Shown here piece after piece: positions 1 to 9,416 of a DNA stretch of 64,000 nucleotides (positions are counted from its first letter, which is position 1; each line of letters starts with the position of its first letter). This DNA comes from Clostridium sp. CM027 (lineage in GTDB: Bacteria > Bacillota > Clostridia > Clostridiales > Clostridiaceae), in the NCBI RefSeq assembly GCF_024730565.1, contig NZ_CP077725.1:3614501-3678500 (forward strand), written 5' to 3'. Below the pieces are notes generated by a model, which had not been told where the DNA came from, searched no databases, and saw nothing but the letters and a program-made list of their open reading frames with translations. A program made the position numbers and the translations under genes.

Positions 1-177
1 AGCATGCAATAAAGGTATTGCCTTTTCGTATTTTTTTAAGTGAATAAAACATACTGCGGTATTATAAAGTGAACCAGCCTCATTATCTTTCATTTCTGCG
101 GATTTTTTATAGAGAATTATTGCTCTATTATAATCTTTAGTATTGTATATTTCGTTAGCTTTTTGAAAGTATTCCAT
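1..177 (-). CDS. TPR-repeat protein, N-terminal part (cut by window start)
   Basis: Reading the minus strand from an ATG at 177 gives 59 codons open to the window edge, starting MEYFQKANEIYNTKDYNRAI. A GGAGG ribosome site lies about 6 bases before the ATG. The pattern of alternating A/Y/G residues (NEIYNTKDYNRAIILYKKSA, then AGSLYNTAVCFIHLKKYEKA) is that of two tetratricopeptide repeats, each a helix pair used for protein-protein contacts. Nothing shows its partner. The C-terminus is outside the window, so any fused domain is unknown. Confidence 0.6.
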   Translation of the reverse strand, partial: MEYFQKANEIYNTKDYNRAIILYKKSAEMKDNEAGSLYNTAVCFIHLKKYEKAIPLLHA

Positions 178-269
178 TATTATCCTCCTTGTAATTCTCC
201 GAAGAATTATAAATTTGTTATTCTAAATACTGTCCAAGGGTTTTAAAATGTATTCATTTAAGTGGAATT

Positions 270-1070
270 TTATTTGTTTTTATTAACCACTTTTTTTTCG
301 AAAAGTGCAACCATTTCATACATAAGATAAGCTAAGATAGAAAGTATTACTATGCTCATCATTACCATATCTAGTTGGGAAACTTGACCACCATAGATTA
401 TTAAAAATCCTAAACCTTCTTTAGCCACTAAGAACTCACCCATAATTACGCCCACCCATGAGAGGCCTACATTGATCTTAAGTGCAGAAATAAAAGCTCC
501 AATAGATGAAGGAATAATTAGATTAATTAATATTTGGTATTTAGAAGCTCCGAAGGTTTTTAAAAGTTTAATTTTATCTTCATCCACTTCTCTAAAACCG
601 CTTAGTATGCTAATTATGGTTACAACTATTGATATTAAAAGCGCGATTACTATTATTGCCTTTACCCCGTTGCCTACCCAAAATATAATAATAGGTGCAA
701 GAGCTACTTTAGGCAAGGCATTTAATACTATTAAGTATGGATCCAAAACTTTTGAAACAAAATCGGACCACCACAATAAGACTGCAATTAAGGCCCCTAA
801 TATGGTTCCAAGTAAAAAACCTGTTATTGTTTCAAAACATGTTACTGATATATGAGTTAGCAGTGTACCTTCATTATATATTTGTATAAAGGAATTATAC
901 ATTTTTGACGGTGTGCTTGTTAAAAAGGAATCAATCCATTTAAGTCTGCCAGCTATTTCCCAAAGGCTAAAAAAAACAATTAGTATTATTATCCTTGTGA
1001 AAATAATAGTGTATTTCTCTCTTTTTACATTTTTGATATAATTCTTTTGCTCATCACTTTGAATCAGCAT
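270..1070 (-). CDS. ABC transporter permease, NitT/TauT (SsuC/TauC-like) family
   Basis: 266-residue inner-membrane permease with about six hydrophobic segments and the BPD_transp_1 EAA loop near residues 165-190 (LLKTFGASKYQILINLIIPSS), which docks on the ATPase. The length is usual for SsuC/TauC/ThiX permeases. It overlaps the upstream ATPase gene by 17 bases, so the two are translationally coupled. The family imports sulfonates, nitrate, taurine, thiamine precursors and similar small molecules; nothing here fixes the substrate. Its likely binding protein is encoded at 12499-13521, same strand, about 10.7 kb upstream in the direction of transcription. Confidence 0.9.
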   Translation of the reverse strand: MLIQSDEQKNYIKNVKREKYTIIFTRIIILIVFFSLWEIAGRLKWIDSFLTSTPSKMYNSFIQIYNEGTLLTHISVTCFETITGFLLGTILGALIAVLLWWSDFVSKVLDPYLIVLNALPKVALAPIIIFWVGNGVKAIIVIALLISIVVTIISILSGFREVDEDKIKLLKTFGASKYQILINLIIPSSIGAFISALKINVGLSWVGVIMGEFLVAKEGLGFLIIYGGQVSQLDMVMMSIVILSILAYLMYEMVALFEKKVVNKNK

Positions 1071-1827
1071 TGCTATTCAACTCCTTCCAAATTTCATTGA
1101 AGTAAACTCTGAAATTTGGAGCTTCTCGACGCTTGAGAGGACAAGGGAAATCTTCTCCAAATTCAATATTCATCTCTTTAACGATTACAGCAGGTCGATT
1201 TGAAAGGATAATAATTTCATCTGACATAGCGATAGCTTCAGAAATATCATGAGTTACCATTATAGTAGTCTTTTTTTCTTTTTTTATAATTTCATAAACT
1301 TCATCACTAATGTTTAATCTAGTTTGGTAGTCTAAAGCTGAGAAAGGCTCATCTAAAAGAAGGACTTCGGGGCTTAAAGCTAGGGTGCGAATTAAAGCAA
1401 CTCTTTGGCGCATGCCTCCGGATAATTCTCTAGGATGATGATTTCTAAATTCCCAGAGGTTATAGCTTATTAAAATATTTTTTACCATTTCCTTATTGTC
1501 ATCTGTAATACGGTGGTTAATTTTGAGACCCAAAAGTACATTGTCCCATATGGTTAACCAGTCGAATAATTGATCCTTTTGAAACATATATCCAATTTTT
1601 GAAAGGCTTGAGCTATTATCGTGACTTTTAATTACTATTTCGCCATATGACGGAGTAATTAAGCCTGCTATTATATTTAACAGCGTAGATTTACCACAGC
1701 CAGAAGGGCCTACAATACTTAAAAAGTGACCTTCTTCTACACTAAATGAGATATGCTTTAAAGCAGGAGTTTCTGCAGTTAAAGAGTGATAATTCATGCA
1801 TATATTATTAATTTCTACTTTAATCAC
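1054..1827 (-). CDS. ABC transporter ATP-binding protein, NitT/TauT (SsuB/TauB-like) family
   Basis: 257-residue ATPase that powers the neighbouring permease. Visible motifs: Walker A GPSGCGKST (about residues 40-48), Q-loop in YMFQKDQLF, signature LSGGMRQR, Walker B LLLDEPFSALD and the switch histidine in MVTHDISEA. The start is a GTG at 1827 behind an AGGGGATG ribosome site. It would normally be preceded by a binding-protein gene; here a modular repeat and a divergently transcribed gene lie upstream instead. No thiamine, SAM or other riboswitch is visible, so the substrate is open. Confidence 0.92.
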   Translation of the reverse strand: MIKVEINNICMNYHSLTAETPALKHISFSVEEGHFLSIVGPSGCGKSTLLNIIAGLITPSYGEIVIKSHDNSSSLSKIGYMFQKDQLFDWLTIWDNVLLGLKINHRITDDNKEMVKNILISYNLWEFRNHHPRELSGGMRQRVALIRTLALSPEVLLLDEPFSALDYQTRLNISDEVYEIIKKEKKTTIMVTHDISEAIAMSDEIIILSNRPAVIVKEMNIEFGEDFPCPLKRREAPNFRVYFNEIWKELNSNADSK

Positions 1828-1882
1828 TTTGTCATCCCCTTGAGAGTTATAGTTTAGTATATGAGGGTAGATAATGTATTGT

Positions 1883-2060
1883 TAACGACATTTCAGAAGG
1901 GTCACCCACTTACTTAAGTAGGAATATACATCTATAATAAAAATAAGAGTTAAGTAGAAATATAAAACGCCTTCTGAAGTCGTTAATATTGCAGCATCGC
2001 AGATGATGATTAACAATATTTCAGGAGGAAAGCCACCCACTTATATAAATAGGAATATAA
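1883..2060 (-). repeat. Modular dispersed repeat, family B (copy 1, about one and a half units)
   Basis: Read on the minus strand it has the box AATCATC-ATCTGCGATGCTG, then ATTAACGACTTCAGAAGG, a variable AT-rich middle, then AAGTGGGTGA and CTTCTGAAATGTCGTTA. The AACGAC-TTCAGAAGG arm (1970-1985 on the plus strand) pairs with the other end (1883-1900). A second partial unit with CCACTTATATAAATAGG follows at 2011-2060. The same boxes recur at 24882, 31090, 43520 (reverse) and partly at 56915. It sits between the divergent ABC operon and the activase gene. Confidence 0.7.
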
Positions 2061-2421
2061 ATACCATAATAAATAGATAGGGATGTACATACTATAATAA
2101 AGAAAAAATAGGTTGAAAATATTATGGTTATTGAGTTATAATTTTATATACTTATGTTTTAATTTTATACAAATACAATTAATAATTACAAATTTTATCA
2201 ATAACATGAAATTAATAGAAAAAATATTATAAGTATCTGTAGCAGAGGGAATAAATTCGGTTTTTGAAGAATAAAGATATATAATAAATAGGCTATTTAC
2301 TGAAATATTAGGTTATTTTAAAAAAATGGAGATTGAATCCAACTGCATTAACATATATAATAAAATATTAGGGTCAAAAAACACAAATAAATCCAGACTT
2401 GCGGGGAAAGAGAAGATAATT

Positions 2422-5400
2422 ATGAAAAAAATATTACATGTTGGATTAGATGTAGGATCTACCACTGTTAAAATAGTAGTGTTAAATAATCAAGAAAAAA
2501 TAATATATAGTAAGTATCAAAGGCATTTTTCTGATATAAAAAGTACAATAGCCGAGCTTTTATATGAGGCTTATAATGCATTCAGTGAATGCGATATAAC
2601 TATAGTGGTAACGGGGTCTGGTGGACTAGCCTTATCTAAATGGCTCAATATCACATTTATTCAAGAAGTAGTTGCCAGTACTTATGCTATAGAAAATATT
2701 ATCCCAAGAACTAATGTGGCTATTGAACTAGGTGGAGAAGATGCAAAGATTATATATTTTGATGGAGGAATAGACCAAAGAATGAATGGTACTTGCGCTG
2801 GTGGTACTGGCGCATTTATTGATCAGATGGCATCACTGCTTCAAACGGATGCAGCGGGACTTAATGAACTTGCGAAGAAGTATAAAACTATATACCCAAT
2901 TGCAGCTAGATGCGGAGTTTTTGCTAAAACTGATATTCAACCCTTATTAAATGAAGGTGCTGCGAAAGAAGATATTGCTGTGTCAGTTTTTCAATCAGTA
3001 GTTAATCAAACTATTAGTGGACTTGCTTGCGGTAGACCGATTACGGGAAATGTTGCATTTTTAGGTGGGCCATTATATTTCTTGTCTGAACTACGACAAA
3101 GGTTTATTGAGACATTAAAGCTCTCAGAGGATCAAGTTATTTTTCCTAAGGATTCTCAGTTATTTGTTGCGCTAGGGGCTGCTATGTCATCAAAGAATGA
3201 GGGCATTATTTCTTTTGAAGAACTAAAGAGGCAGCTTCCAAAGTTAAAGGAAGTATCGAGCCTCGATGTTCGAAGACTTAGGCCTTTATTTATAGATGAT
3301 GCGGAGCTACAAGTATTTAACAAAAGACAGAGCAAATATAAGGCAGCAAGAAAAGAATTAGCGGATTACACGGGGAATTGTTTTTTGGGAATAGATGCTG
3401 GATCTACAACTACCAAAGTTACACTTATAGATGAGGAAGGCGCAATTTTATACTCTTACTATGGAAGTAATGAAGGCAATCCATTGACTGTAGTTAGTAA
3501 AATATTAAAACATATATACACTATTTTACCGAGTGAAGTAATCATCAAAAATTCAGCGGTAACAGGTTATGGTGAAAGGCTAATAATGGCTGCATTAAAA
3601 GTGGACATTGGAGAAATTGAAACTATAGCTCATTACAAGGCAGCAAAATTCTTTTTGCCAGGAGTAGACTTTATATTAGACATTGGCGGGCAAGACATGA
3701 AGTGTTTAAAAATAAAAGATGGGGTAATCGATAGTATAATGCTAAATGAAGCATGTTCTTCTGGTTGTGGTTCTTTTATAGAAACTTTTGCTAATTCTTT
3801 AGATATGCAAATATCAGATTTTGCAAATGTAGCCTTGTCTGCTAAAAGCCCAGTGGACTTAGGTTCAAGATGTACTGTGTTTATGAATTCAAGGGTTAAA
3901 CAGGCTCAGAAGGAAGGCGCCTCTATAGGGGATATATCATCAGGACTTTCTTATTCGGTAATAAAAAATGCACTGCTTAAAGTTATTAAGATAAGAGACC
4001 CAAAGGACATGGGTAAGAAAATAATAGTTCAAGGCGGAACATTTTATAACAATTCAGTACTTAGGGCTTTTGAAATTATTTCAGGACGAGAGGCGGTTAG
4101 GCCAGATATTGCAGGACTAATGGGTGCATTTGGTGCCGCACTTATTGCAAAGGAAAGAGCAGTAAAAGGCAAAATTTCTACATTGTTATCACTCGAACAA
4201 TTGGATAGTTTTAATGTAGAAACTTCAATGGGTAGATGCAAGCAATGCGCAAATCAATGCGTTCTTACAATTAATAAATTTGATAATGAAAGGGAATTTA
4301 TAACTGGTAATCGCTGTGAAAAAGCATTAGGAAAAAGCAGTAAAAAAGAAGAGGTTCCTAATCTCTATGACTATAAGTATAAAAGAATATTTGATTATAC
4401 TCCATTAAAGAAGGAAGAGGCATTTAGGGGTGTAATAGGCATTCCAAGAGTACTTAACATATATGAAAATTATCCATTTTGGTTTACCTTCTTTACCAAT
4501 TTAGGATTCAGGGTAGAAGTATCCCAAAGATCTTCTAAACAGGTATATGAAATGGGAATTGCAACTATTCCCTCAGAATCTGCTTGCTATCCGGCTAAAA
4601 TAGCACATGGGCATATAATGAGTCTTATAAATAAGGGGGTAGACACTATATTCTATCCTTGTATTCCATATGAAAAAAAGGAGCAATCAGGCGCGGATAA
4701 TCATTATAACTGTCCTATAGTAACTTCATATCCTGAGGTAATAAAAAATAATATGGATATTTTGAAGGAACGAGATATTAAGTTCCTGAATCCTTTTATT
4801 TCTTTAGATAATAAGAAAAAAATAATTGATAGATTAGCGGGTGAGCTAGCGAGTTTTGGAATTGATAAAAGAGAAGTTGCTATGGCGGTTAAAAAGGCAT
4901 GGATCGAAACTGAAAAGGTAAAATTGGATATTCAAAGTAAAGGTGCGGAAGTCGTACAATATATTAGGAGGACCGGAAAAAGGGGTATTGTTTTGGCAGG
5001 GAGACCTTATCATATAGACCCAGAAATTAATCATGGAATCCCAAGTTTAATTACGGGATTTGATATGCCCGTGCTTACAGAGGATTCTGTAGCTCATCTA
5101 GGTGTTGTTGAAAGACCTTTAAAAATAGTAGATCAATGGGTATATCATTCTAGGTTATACGCAGCGGCGAGTTTTGTAGCAAAAGAGCCCAATATTGAGC
5201 TTATTCAGCTAAATTCTTTTGGGTGTGGACTTGATGCAGTTACCACGGACCAAGTTGGAGAAATTTTAGAAAATAGCGGCAAGATATATACAAGCTTAAA
5301 AATTGATGAGGGAAATAACTTGGGAGCTGCTAGAATTAGAATTAGATCCTTAAAAGCCGCCCTCGATGAAAGAGACAAGAACGGAACTTTGCCGAGTAAA

Positions 5401-6702
5401 ACTGAGGAAATCAACAGTAGAATTATTTTCACCAAGGAAATGAGAAAAAATCACACGATTTTATGCCCACAAATGTCTCCGGTGCATTTTCAATTTGTAC
5501 AGGAAGCTTTTAATTCATCAGGATACAATTTAGAAATTTTACCTTCGGTAGATACTAAAGCTGTAGATGAAGGCTTAAAATATGTAAATAATGACGCTTG
5601 TTATCCAACAATAATTGTAGTAGGACAAATAATTGCTGCTTTAAAATCAGGTAGATATGAAATAGATAATACCTCCGTTATAATTTCTCAAACCTGTGGA
5701 GGATGTAGAGCTACAAATTATATTGGATTCCTTAGGAAAGCCTTGAAGGAAGCGGGGTTTCCAAAGATTCCAGTAATATCCTTAAATGCTGCTGGTCTTG
5801 AGAAAAATCCGGGTTTAAAATTCACATATCCAATGGTTAAAAAATCGATAATGGCTTTAGTGTACGGAGATTTGTTTATGAGGGTACTATACAAGGTTAG
5901 ACCTTATGAGAAGATACTAGGCTCAGCTAATTTACTTTATGAAAAATGGGTGAAAATATGTAAAGAAGCCGTGACAAAAGGTAATAGTCGCGAGTTTAAT
6001 AATAATATATCCTCTATAGTAGCTGATTTTGACAATCTAGAAATCAAAAACATTTCGAAACCTCAGATAGGTCTAGTAGGAGAGATTTTAGTTAAGTTCC
6101 ATCCTACAGCTAACAATAATATTATAGATGTTATTGAAAATGAAGGTGGGGAGGCAGTTATGCCGGATTTAACGGACTTTTTCTTATACTGTGCATATGA
6201 TGCTGACTTTAAATATAAGTATTTGGGTAAGAGTAGGACTGATAAAGTACTAAGTAACATAGCGATTCGATATATAGAAGGTTTCAGAAAATGTATGAAA
6301 TCAGCTTTAGAAAGTAGTAAAAGATTTCACGCACCTAAAACTATACAGGAATTAGCGAAAGGAGCATCACCTATTTTATCACTAGGTAATCAGGCAGGTG
6401 AAGGATGGTTTCTTACTGCTGAAATGGTTGAGCTTATTGAAAGTGGAACAAGAAACATAGTGTGTATGCAACCTTTTGCTTGTCTTCCAAATCATGTAAC
6501 AGGTAAAGGAATGATTAAAGAATTAAAGCGGAGGTATCCAGGCTCTAATATAACCGCTATAGATTATGACCCGGGTGCAAGTGAAGTAAATCAAATTAAT
6601 AGAATAAAGCTTATGATGTCCATTGCTTTTAAAAACCTTAAGAGTGAGGAAGAAGTTAAAATTGCGCACCAAGAAGTAGCTAGTGATAAAAAAACAGATT
6701 AA
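2422..6702 (+). CDS. 2-hydroxyacyl-CoA dehydratase activase fusion protein (BadF/HgdC type, DUF2229)
   Basis: 1426-residue cytoplasmic protein. It carries two ASKHA ATPase activase domains: the first begins [10 protein letters not shown] with ELGGEDAK and [10 protein letters not shown], the second about residue 320 with [18 protein letters not shown] and [10 protein letters not shown]. Cysteines in [17 protein letters not shown] and in the matching second set are placed like the ligands of the subunit-bridging [4Fe-4S] cluster. A DUF2229/dehydratase-like region follows ([23 protein letters not shown]). Family members are ATP-driven electron donors to radical dehydratases; this long fusion class has no assigned substrate. 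The frame is open from an ATG at 2326, but that has no ribosome site. ATG 2422 after GGGGAAAGAGAAG, where homology begins, is preferred. No separate dehydratase subunits lie nearby. Confidence 0.88.
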   Translation: MKKILHVGLDVGSTTVKIVVLNNQEKIIYSKYQRHFSDIKSTIAELLYEAYNAFSECDITIVVTGSGGLALSKWLNITFIQEVVASTYAIENIIPRTNVAIELGGEDAKIIYFDGGIDQRMNGTCAGGTGAFIDQMASLLQTDAAGLNELAKKYKTIYPIAARCGVFAKTDIQPLLNEGAAKEDIAVSVFQSVVNQTISGLACGRPITGNVAFLGGPLYFLSELRQRFIETLKLSEDQVIFPKDSQLFVALGAAMSSKNEGIISFEELKRQLPKLKEVSSLDVRRLRPLFIDDAELQVFNKRQSKYKAARKELADYTGNCFLGIDAGSTTTKVTLIDEEGAILYSYYGSNEGNPLTVVSKILKHIYTILPSEVIIKNSAVTGYGERLIMAALKVDIGEIETIAHYKAAKFFLPGVDFILDIGGQDMKCLKIKDGVIDSIMLNEACSSGCGSFIETFANSLDMQISDFANVALSAKSPVDLGSRCTVFMNSRVKQAQKEGASIGDISSGLSYSVIKNALLKVIKIRDPKDMGKKIIVQGGTFYNNSVLRAFEIISGREAVRPDIAGLMGAFGAALIAKERAVKGKISTLLSLEQLDSFNVETSMGRCKQCANQCVLTINKFDNEREFITGNRCEKALGKSSKKEEVPNLYDYKYKRIFDYTPLKKEEAFRGVIGIPRVLNIYENYPFWFTFFTNLGFRVEVSQRSSKQVYEMGIATIPSESACYPAKIAHGHIMSLINKGVDTIFYPCIPYEKKEQSGADNHYNCPIVTSYPEVIKNNMDILKERDIKFLNPFISLDNKKKIIDRLAGELASFGIDKREVAMAVKKAWIETEKVKLDIQSKGAEVVQYIRRTGKRGIVLAGRPYHIDPEINHGIPSLITGFDMPVLTEDSVAHLGVVERPLKIVDQWVYHSRLYAAASFVAKEPNIELIQLNSFGCGLDAVTTDQVGEILENSGKIYTSLKIDEGNNLGAARIRIRSLKAALDERDKNGTLPSKTEEINSRIIFTKEMRKNHTILCPQMSPVHFQFVQEAFNSSGYNLEILPSVDTKAVDEGLKYVNNDACYPTIIVVGQIIAALKSGRYEIDNTSVIISQTCGGCRATNYIGFLRKALKEAGFPKIPVISLNAAGLEKNPGLKFTYPMVKKSIMALVYGDLFMRVLYKVRPYEKILGSANLLYEKWVKICKEAVTKGNSREFNNNISSIVADFDNLEIKNISKPQIGLVGEILVKFHPTANNNIIDVIENEGGEAVMPDLTDFFLYCAYDADFKYKYLGKSRTDKVLSNIAIRYIEGFRKCMKSALESSKRFHAPKTIQELAKGASPILSLGNQAGEGWFLTAEMVELIESGTRNIVCMQPFACLPNHVTGKGMIKELKRRYPGSNITAIDYDPGASEVNQINRIKLMMSIAFKNLKSEEEVKIAHQEVASDKKTD

Positions 6703-6728
6703 AAATCTAATGAATTGTTAATTACAAG

Positions 6729-6970
6729 TTTTTTCTTAAATTATGCTACAACGAAAAGTATATATTGCTAAGTGATTTCACATCGCGAAGTAATTCTAAA
6801 ATCTATTTTATTTACAGTTGCTAAAAAATACAAACTCGCTTACGCTCAAACATATATTTTTCTTCACCCATCTGTAATTAAAATAAATTAAGAATCACTA
6901 AGGCTAGTTCAAATGCATTTTACGCAATATATACTTTTGTTAGCATAATCCAAGAAAAAATATTCAAATC
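6729..6970 (-). repeat. Long palindromic repeat, family A (copy 1)
   Basis: Imperfect hairpin of about 240 nt. The outer arms TTTTTTCTT...TTATGCTA (from 6729) and TAGCATAAT..AAGAAAAAA (to 6970) pair, followed by AAAAGTATATATTGC against GCAATATATACTTTT. The centre, read on the minus strand, holds GTTTGAGCGTAAGCGAGTTT. The minus-strand sequence aligns over most of its length with the copy at 28761-28950. It follows the activase stop codon by about 27 bases and could also end that transcript. Confidence 0.75.
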
Positions 6971-7075
6971 ATCATATTCCACACAATGTATTATGATGAA
7001 AAAGTATGGAATTTATTGATATAGACACATAAAAGAATATGGAATATAAGAGAGGGGTAATACCTTCTTTTTTTT

Positions 7076-7101
7076 GGAATGAATTAATTATCTGATTTAT
7101 A
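7076..7101 (+). repeat. 26-bp direct repeat, left copy
   Basis: A 26-base stretch beginning GGAATGAATTAATTATCTG is identical to bases 8995-9020. Both copies follow a T-run and continue with a related CATTTTGT a few bases on. The two copies bracket the PadR module. The left copy lies 43 bases before the small broken reading frame at 7145. Confidence 0.8.
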
Positions 7102-7144
7102 ATACATTTTGTGTAGAATTATAATTTATTATTTGGAGGAAAAA

Positions 7145-7435
7145 ATGAAACCAATAAAATTAAATAACTTTGAAGCATATACGCTAAAAGATGACTTTTA
7201 CGGTGAAATTATTTCCTATATGTTAATTGCAGATTTCAGAAGAAAATGAACATTGGATGATTTTCCAGAATTAAAAAGAATAGAAGAGGAAGAAGAGTTT
7301 GAAAGAAGTAATTTTATTAAGGTAATATTTTTGCATAATTCACAAATTGAAAAAGATCTTGAGAATGAACTAGTAAGCATTGCAGGAGGATTTTTAGAAA
7401 ATAAGGATGAGTGCCATTCAAATAAAACGCAATGA
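7145..7435 (+). pseudogene. Small unknown reading frame interrupted by an in-frame TGA
   Basis: An ATG at 7145 follows a good ribosome site (TTTGGAGGAAAAA). The frame runs 34 codons to a TGA at 7247-7249 and then continues in the same frame without a stop to 7435, for 96 codons in all. The second part, from TTG 7253, is acidic and charged (DDFPELKRIEEEEEFERSNF). I do not recognise the family. The simplest reading is a nonsense mutation in a 96-codon gene. A stop-and-reinitiate pair or recoded TGA is possible, but no convincing SECIS-like stem follows the TGA (only TGGA-6nt-TCCA). No terminator is evident; the PadR promoter follows about 120 bases on. Confidence 0.45.
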
Positions 7436-7558
7436 TTTTATCATAGCGTTTTGTTATAACTATATCTAAGTGTAGTTATATTGTATTAAATCTTAATTTT
7501 AACAAGTATTTTCTCATATAGAAGTGCACCATTAATAAATTTATTTTGTTTATTAGAA

Positions 7559-7636
7559 TTGACATACTCAAATTTTCGTATTATTATATCTTTAAGATAT
7601 ATAACTAAAAGATACATATCTTAAAGATATAATAAT
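7559..7636 (+). promoter_or_regulatory. padR promoter with perfect inverted-repeat operator
   Basis: A consensus promoter TTGACA (7559-7564), 17-base spacer, TATTAT (7582-7587) overlaps the left arm of a perfect 21-base inverted repeat (7580-7600 and 7616-7636, 15-base loop). Arm cores are ATATCTTTAAGATAT and ATATCTTAAAGATAT. Repressor bound here would cover the -10 box and start site, so autoregulation by the adjacent PadR protein is the likely use. Confidence 0.75.
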
Positions 7637-7648
7637 GGGGGATCAACT

Positions 7649-7708
7649 ATGAAAAGACAAAATATTAGAAAATTGATTTTAACAAGTGAAATAAAGGGGA
7701 GGACATAA
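7649..7708 (+). CDS. Putative 19-residue leader peptide before padR
   Basis: ATG 7649 after GGGGGATCAACT opens MKRQNIRKLILTSEIKGRT and stops with TAA at 7706-7708. The next base begins the GTG start of padR. The padR ribosome site AGGGGAGGA lies inside this frame, so translation of the peptide would run over it and couple the two. It may be real, or just a frame that happens to end there; there is no homology to cite. Confidence 0.35.
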   Translation: MKRQNIRKLILTSEIKGRT

Positions 7709-8254
7709 GTGAAAAAAACAAGGTATGTATTACTTGGACTTCTTCAGGAAGAAGAGCTAAGCGGATATGAAATGAAAAAAATTATAGATATACGAATGTC
7801 ATTCTTCTGGCAGGAGAGTTTTGGGCAAATATATCCAGAACTTAGAAAGATGACAGAAGAAGGATTAATTGAGTTTTCTAACAACGAATCAAACGGAAAA
7901 ATAAAACGTGAAAAAATAAGATATAAAGTGACTCCCGAAGGGGAAAAAGAGATAAGGCAATGGATGGAAGCAGATAATGAAAAAGACACTTCTAGAAGTG
8001 AATTCCTTTTAAAAATGTTTTTATCAAATGAGAAAAATGTGGAGGAAATGCGAAAACATATTATTCGGTTTAAAGAACAATCAGAACAAAAGTTGGAATT
8101 ATTTAATTTGTTTGATGTGCAGTTAAATAGAGACATAGAAATACATAATAATCATAAGCATATACTTTATGTATTAAATCTAGGCATACGTCAGGCAAAG
8201 TTATATATTGATTGGAGTAAGGAAATCTTAGAACATTTGGAGAAGGGAGAATAA
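7709..8254 (+). CDS. PadR-family transcriptional regulator
   Basis: 181-residue DNA-binding protein. The N-terminal winged helix (about residues 1-80: RYVLLGLLQEEELSGYEMKK, then FGQIYPELRKMTEEGLIEF, then YKVTPEGEKEIRQWM) is typical PadR. The C-terminal half is helical, like the Vir_act_alpha_C dimerisation domain of the longer PadR subfamily. The GTG start is set by AGGGGAGGACATAA. One base separates its stop from the start of a membrane-protein gene, an arrangement common for PadR regulators controlling a membrane target. The upstream inverted repeat is its probable operator. The ligand is unknown. Confidence 0.9.
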   Translation: MKKTRYVLLGLLQEEELSGYEMKKIIDIRMSFFWQESFGQIYPELRKMTEEGLIEFSNNESNGKIKREKIRYKVTPEGEKEIRQWMEADNEKDTSRSEFLLKMFLSNEKNVEEMRKHIIRFKEQSEQKLELFNLFDVQLNRDIEIHNNHKHILYVLNLGIRQAKLYIDWSKEILEHLEKGE

Positions 8255-8255
8255 T

Positions 8256-8723
8256 ATGGATAAAGTAATGGAGATTTTACAAAATAACATAGGATTCTCA
8301 TGGAAAGGGTTAATAGTCTTTATATTACCTATGCTACCGAATATTCTCTTTTTTATATTGAAGGATCCAAATGGTTCGACGGTAGTAACCAATAAACATC
8401 TCTTATTAGATATTATTGAGCATGGCAGTCAAACGATATTTTTTGCACTTTTGATATTTGGGGTCAGTAAGAAAGTTTCTCCAATATTATGTGGATATAC
8501 AATTTTTATGTTAATAATATTATTATCATACTATGGATTTTGGATAGCATATTTTACAATAGGTACTAATTTTATTATGATTATATCAATGGCTGTTTTT
8601 CCTGTAATTTATTTCATTTTAGCAGAAATATGGCTTCACAATCTATTTGCTATTGTACCACTAACGATTTTTGGGATAGCACATACTATAATTACTTATA
8701 TAGATTATTATTCATCATATTAA
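8256..8723 (+). CDS. Four-helix membrane protein, PadR operon partner
   Basis: 155 residues, strongly hydrophobic, with about four membrane segments (near residues 17-35, 58-70, 78-105 and 108-150). It starts with ATG one base after padR, with GGAGAAGGGAGA inside the end of padR as the ribosome site. I do not recognise a named family and there are no catalytic motifs. Because PadR regulators usually control the gene next to them, it is probably the regulated product, perhaps in membrane stress or export. That role is inference from context only. Confidence 0.75.
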   Translation: MDKVMEILQNNIGFSWKGLIVFILPMLPNILFFILKDPNGSTVVTNKHLLLDIIEHGSQTIFFALLIFGVSKKVSPILCGYTIFMLIILLSYYGFWIAYFTIGTNFIMIISMAVFPVIYFILAEIWLHNLFAIVPLTIFGIAHTIITYIDYYSSY

Positions 8724-8793
8724 TATAACAATAAAACCTCAGTTATTCAAATCATAGTTTATTATATTGTATACTTATAGATTTATAGTTTAT

Positions 8794-8931
8794 GTGAAAA
8801 TGATTTATTCAGTTTATATATTTGATTCGCAAAATAAATCTGTAGGTGGTTCAAAAGATATACAAATAACATTTACGGTTAAAAAGATAAATGGTACATT
8901 ATGGAAAACGAAGAACCGGCCTAAATTTTAA
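8794..8931 (+). pseudogene. Short gene remnant (45 codons, GTG start) of unknown family
   Basis: Frame from GTG 8794 to TAA 8929 encodes a peptide containing IYSVYIFDSQNKSVGGSKDI and ITFTVKKINGTLWKTKNRPK. The composition looks like the end of a beta-rich secreted domain. There is no ribosome site before the GTG, and the frame is open only back to 8758. It is followed at once by a terminator-like hairpin. I read it as the 3' stub of a lost gene; a real small gene cannot be excluded. Confidence 0.3.
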
Positions 8932-8946
8932 AATAGGCCTTTGAAT
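8918..8946 (+). terminator. Terminator-like hairpin
   Basis: GGCCTA, ten-base A/T loop, TAGGCC, then TTTGAATTTT. It overlaps the stop codon of the remnant at 8794-8931. The stem is short and the T-run interrupted, so strength is uncertain. Confidence 0.45.
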
Positions 8947-8994
8947 TTTAGCAAAACAACCGTACTTACCTTATTTGTGGATAACTTTTTTTAT

Positions 8995-9020
8995 GGAATG
9001 AATTAATTATCTGATTTATA
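8995..9020 (+). repeat. 26-bp direct repeat, right copy
   Basis: Identical to 7076-7101. Its last bases (9016-9020) overlap the stop codon and end of the DUF2178-like gene on the minus strand. Confidence 0.8.
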
Positions 9021-9414
9021 ACCATTTTGTTATAACAGCACCAACCCCAATTAATATATATAATACCATCATATATACGATCAACATACCAGTTTCAATA
9101 GAATGAACACCCATTGAATATAGAATAAGTAAAATAGCCCCACTACCCAAAAGAACAACGTAAAGTACAATCATAAGATAACGTTTCAAAAGTAGCAGAG
9201 TTCGTTCATCAGCATCTGGAATATTACCATTTCTTTTTTTATTCCACTTATATAAAATCAAAGTTATGATATTTCCGAATGCTAACCCACCTATAATAGG
9301 CATAACATATTCAATAGGGTCTTCACCAAAAATATACATACCCCAAAAACCACCTATCATCATACATAACATGATAAACACCCAACCAAAGATTTGCAAT
9401 TTTTTATTTTTCAT
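9016..9414 (-). CDS. DUF2178-like membrane protein
   Basis: 132 residues with four membrane segments in two pairs (about 7-30, 36-56, 82-104, 110-129). The polar loop between pairs has NIPDADERTLLLLKRYLMIV, and the DER motif is typical of DUF2178. Start ATG 9414 follows AGGGGGAATAACT. The gene is 2 bases downstream of an Xre-type regulator, a common pairing in Firmicutes in which the HTH protein and a DUF2178-type membrane protein share an operon. Function unknown. Its stop codon lies in a 26-bp direct repeat. Confidence 0.8.
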   Translation of the reverse strand: MKNKKLQIFGWVFIMLCMMIGGFWGMYIFGEDPIEYVMPIIGGLAFGNIITLILYKWNKKRNGNIPDADERTLLLLKRYLMIVLYVVLLGSGAILLILYSMGVHSIETGMLIVYMMVLYILIGVGAVITKWL

Positions 9415-9416
9415 AG

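Noticed and set aside
472-855. 127-codon frame on the plus strand
   Set aside because: It is a shadow of the well-conserved permease gene on the other strand, with no ribosome site.
2326-2421. Upstream extension of the activase gene to ATG 2326
   Set aside because: No ribosome site, no similarity in the added residues, and homology begins at the internal ATG 2422.
7247-7290. SECIS-like element after the in-frame TGA, implying selenocysteine
   Set aside because: Only a 4-bp stem (TGGA/TCCA) can form, at a position and size unlike bacterial SECIS elements, and no Sec-type active-site pattern surrounds the TGA.
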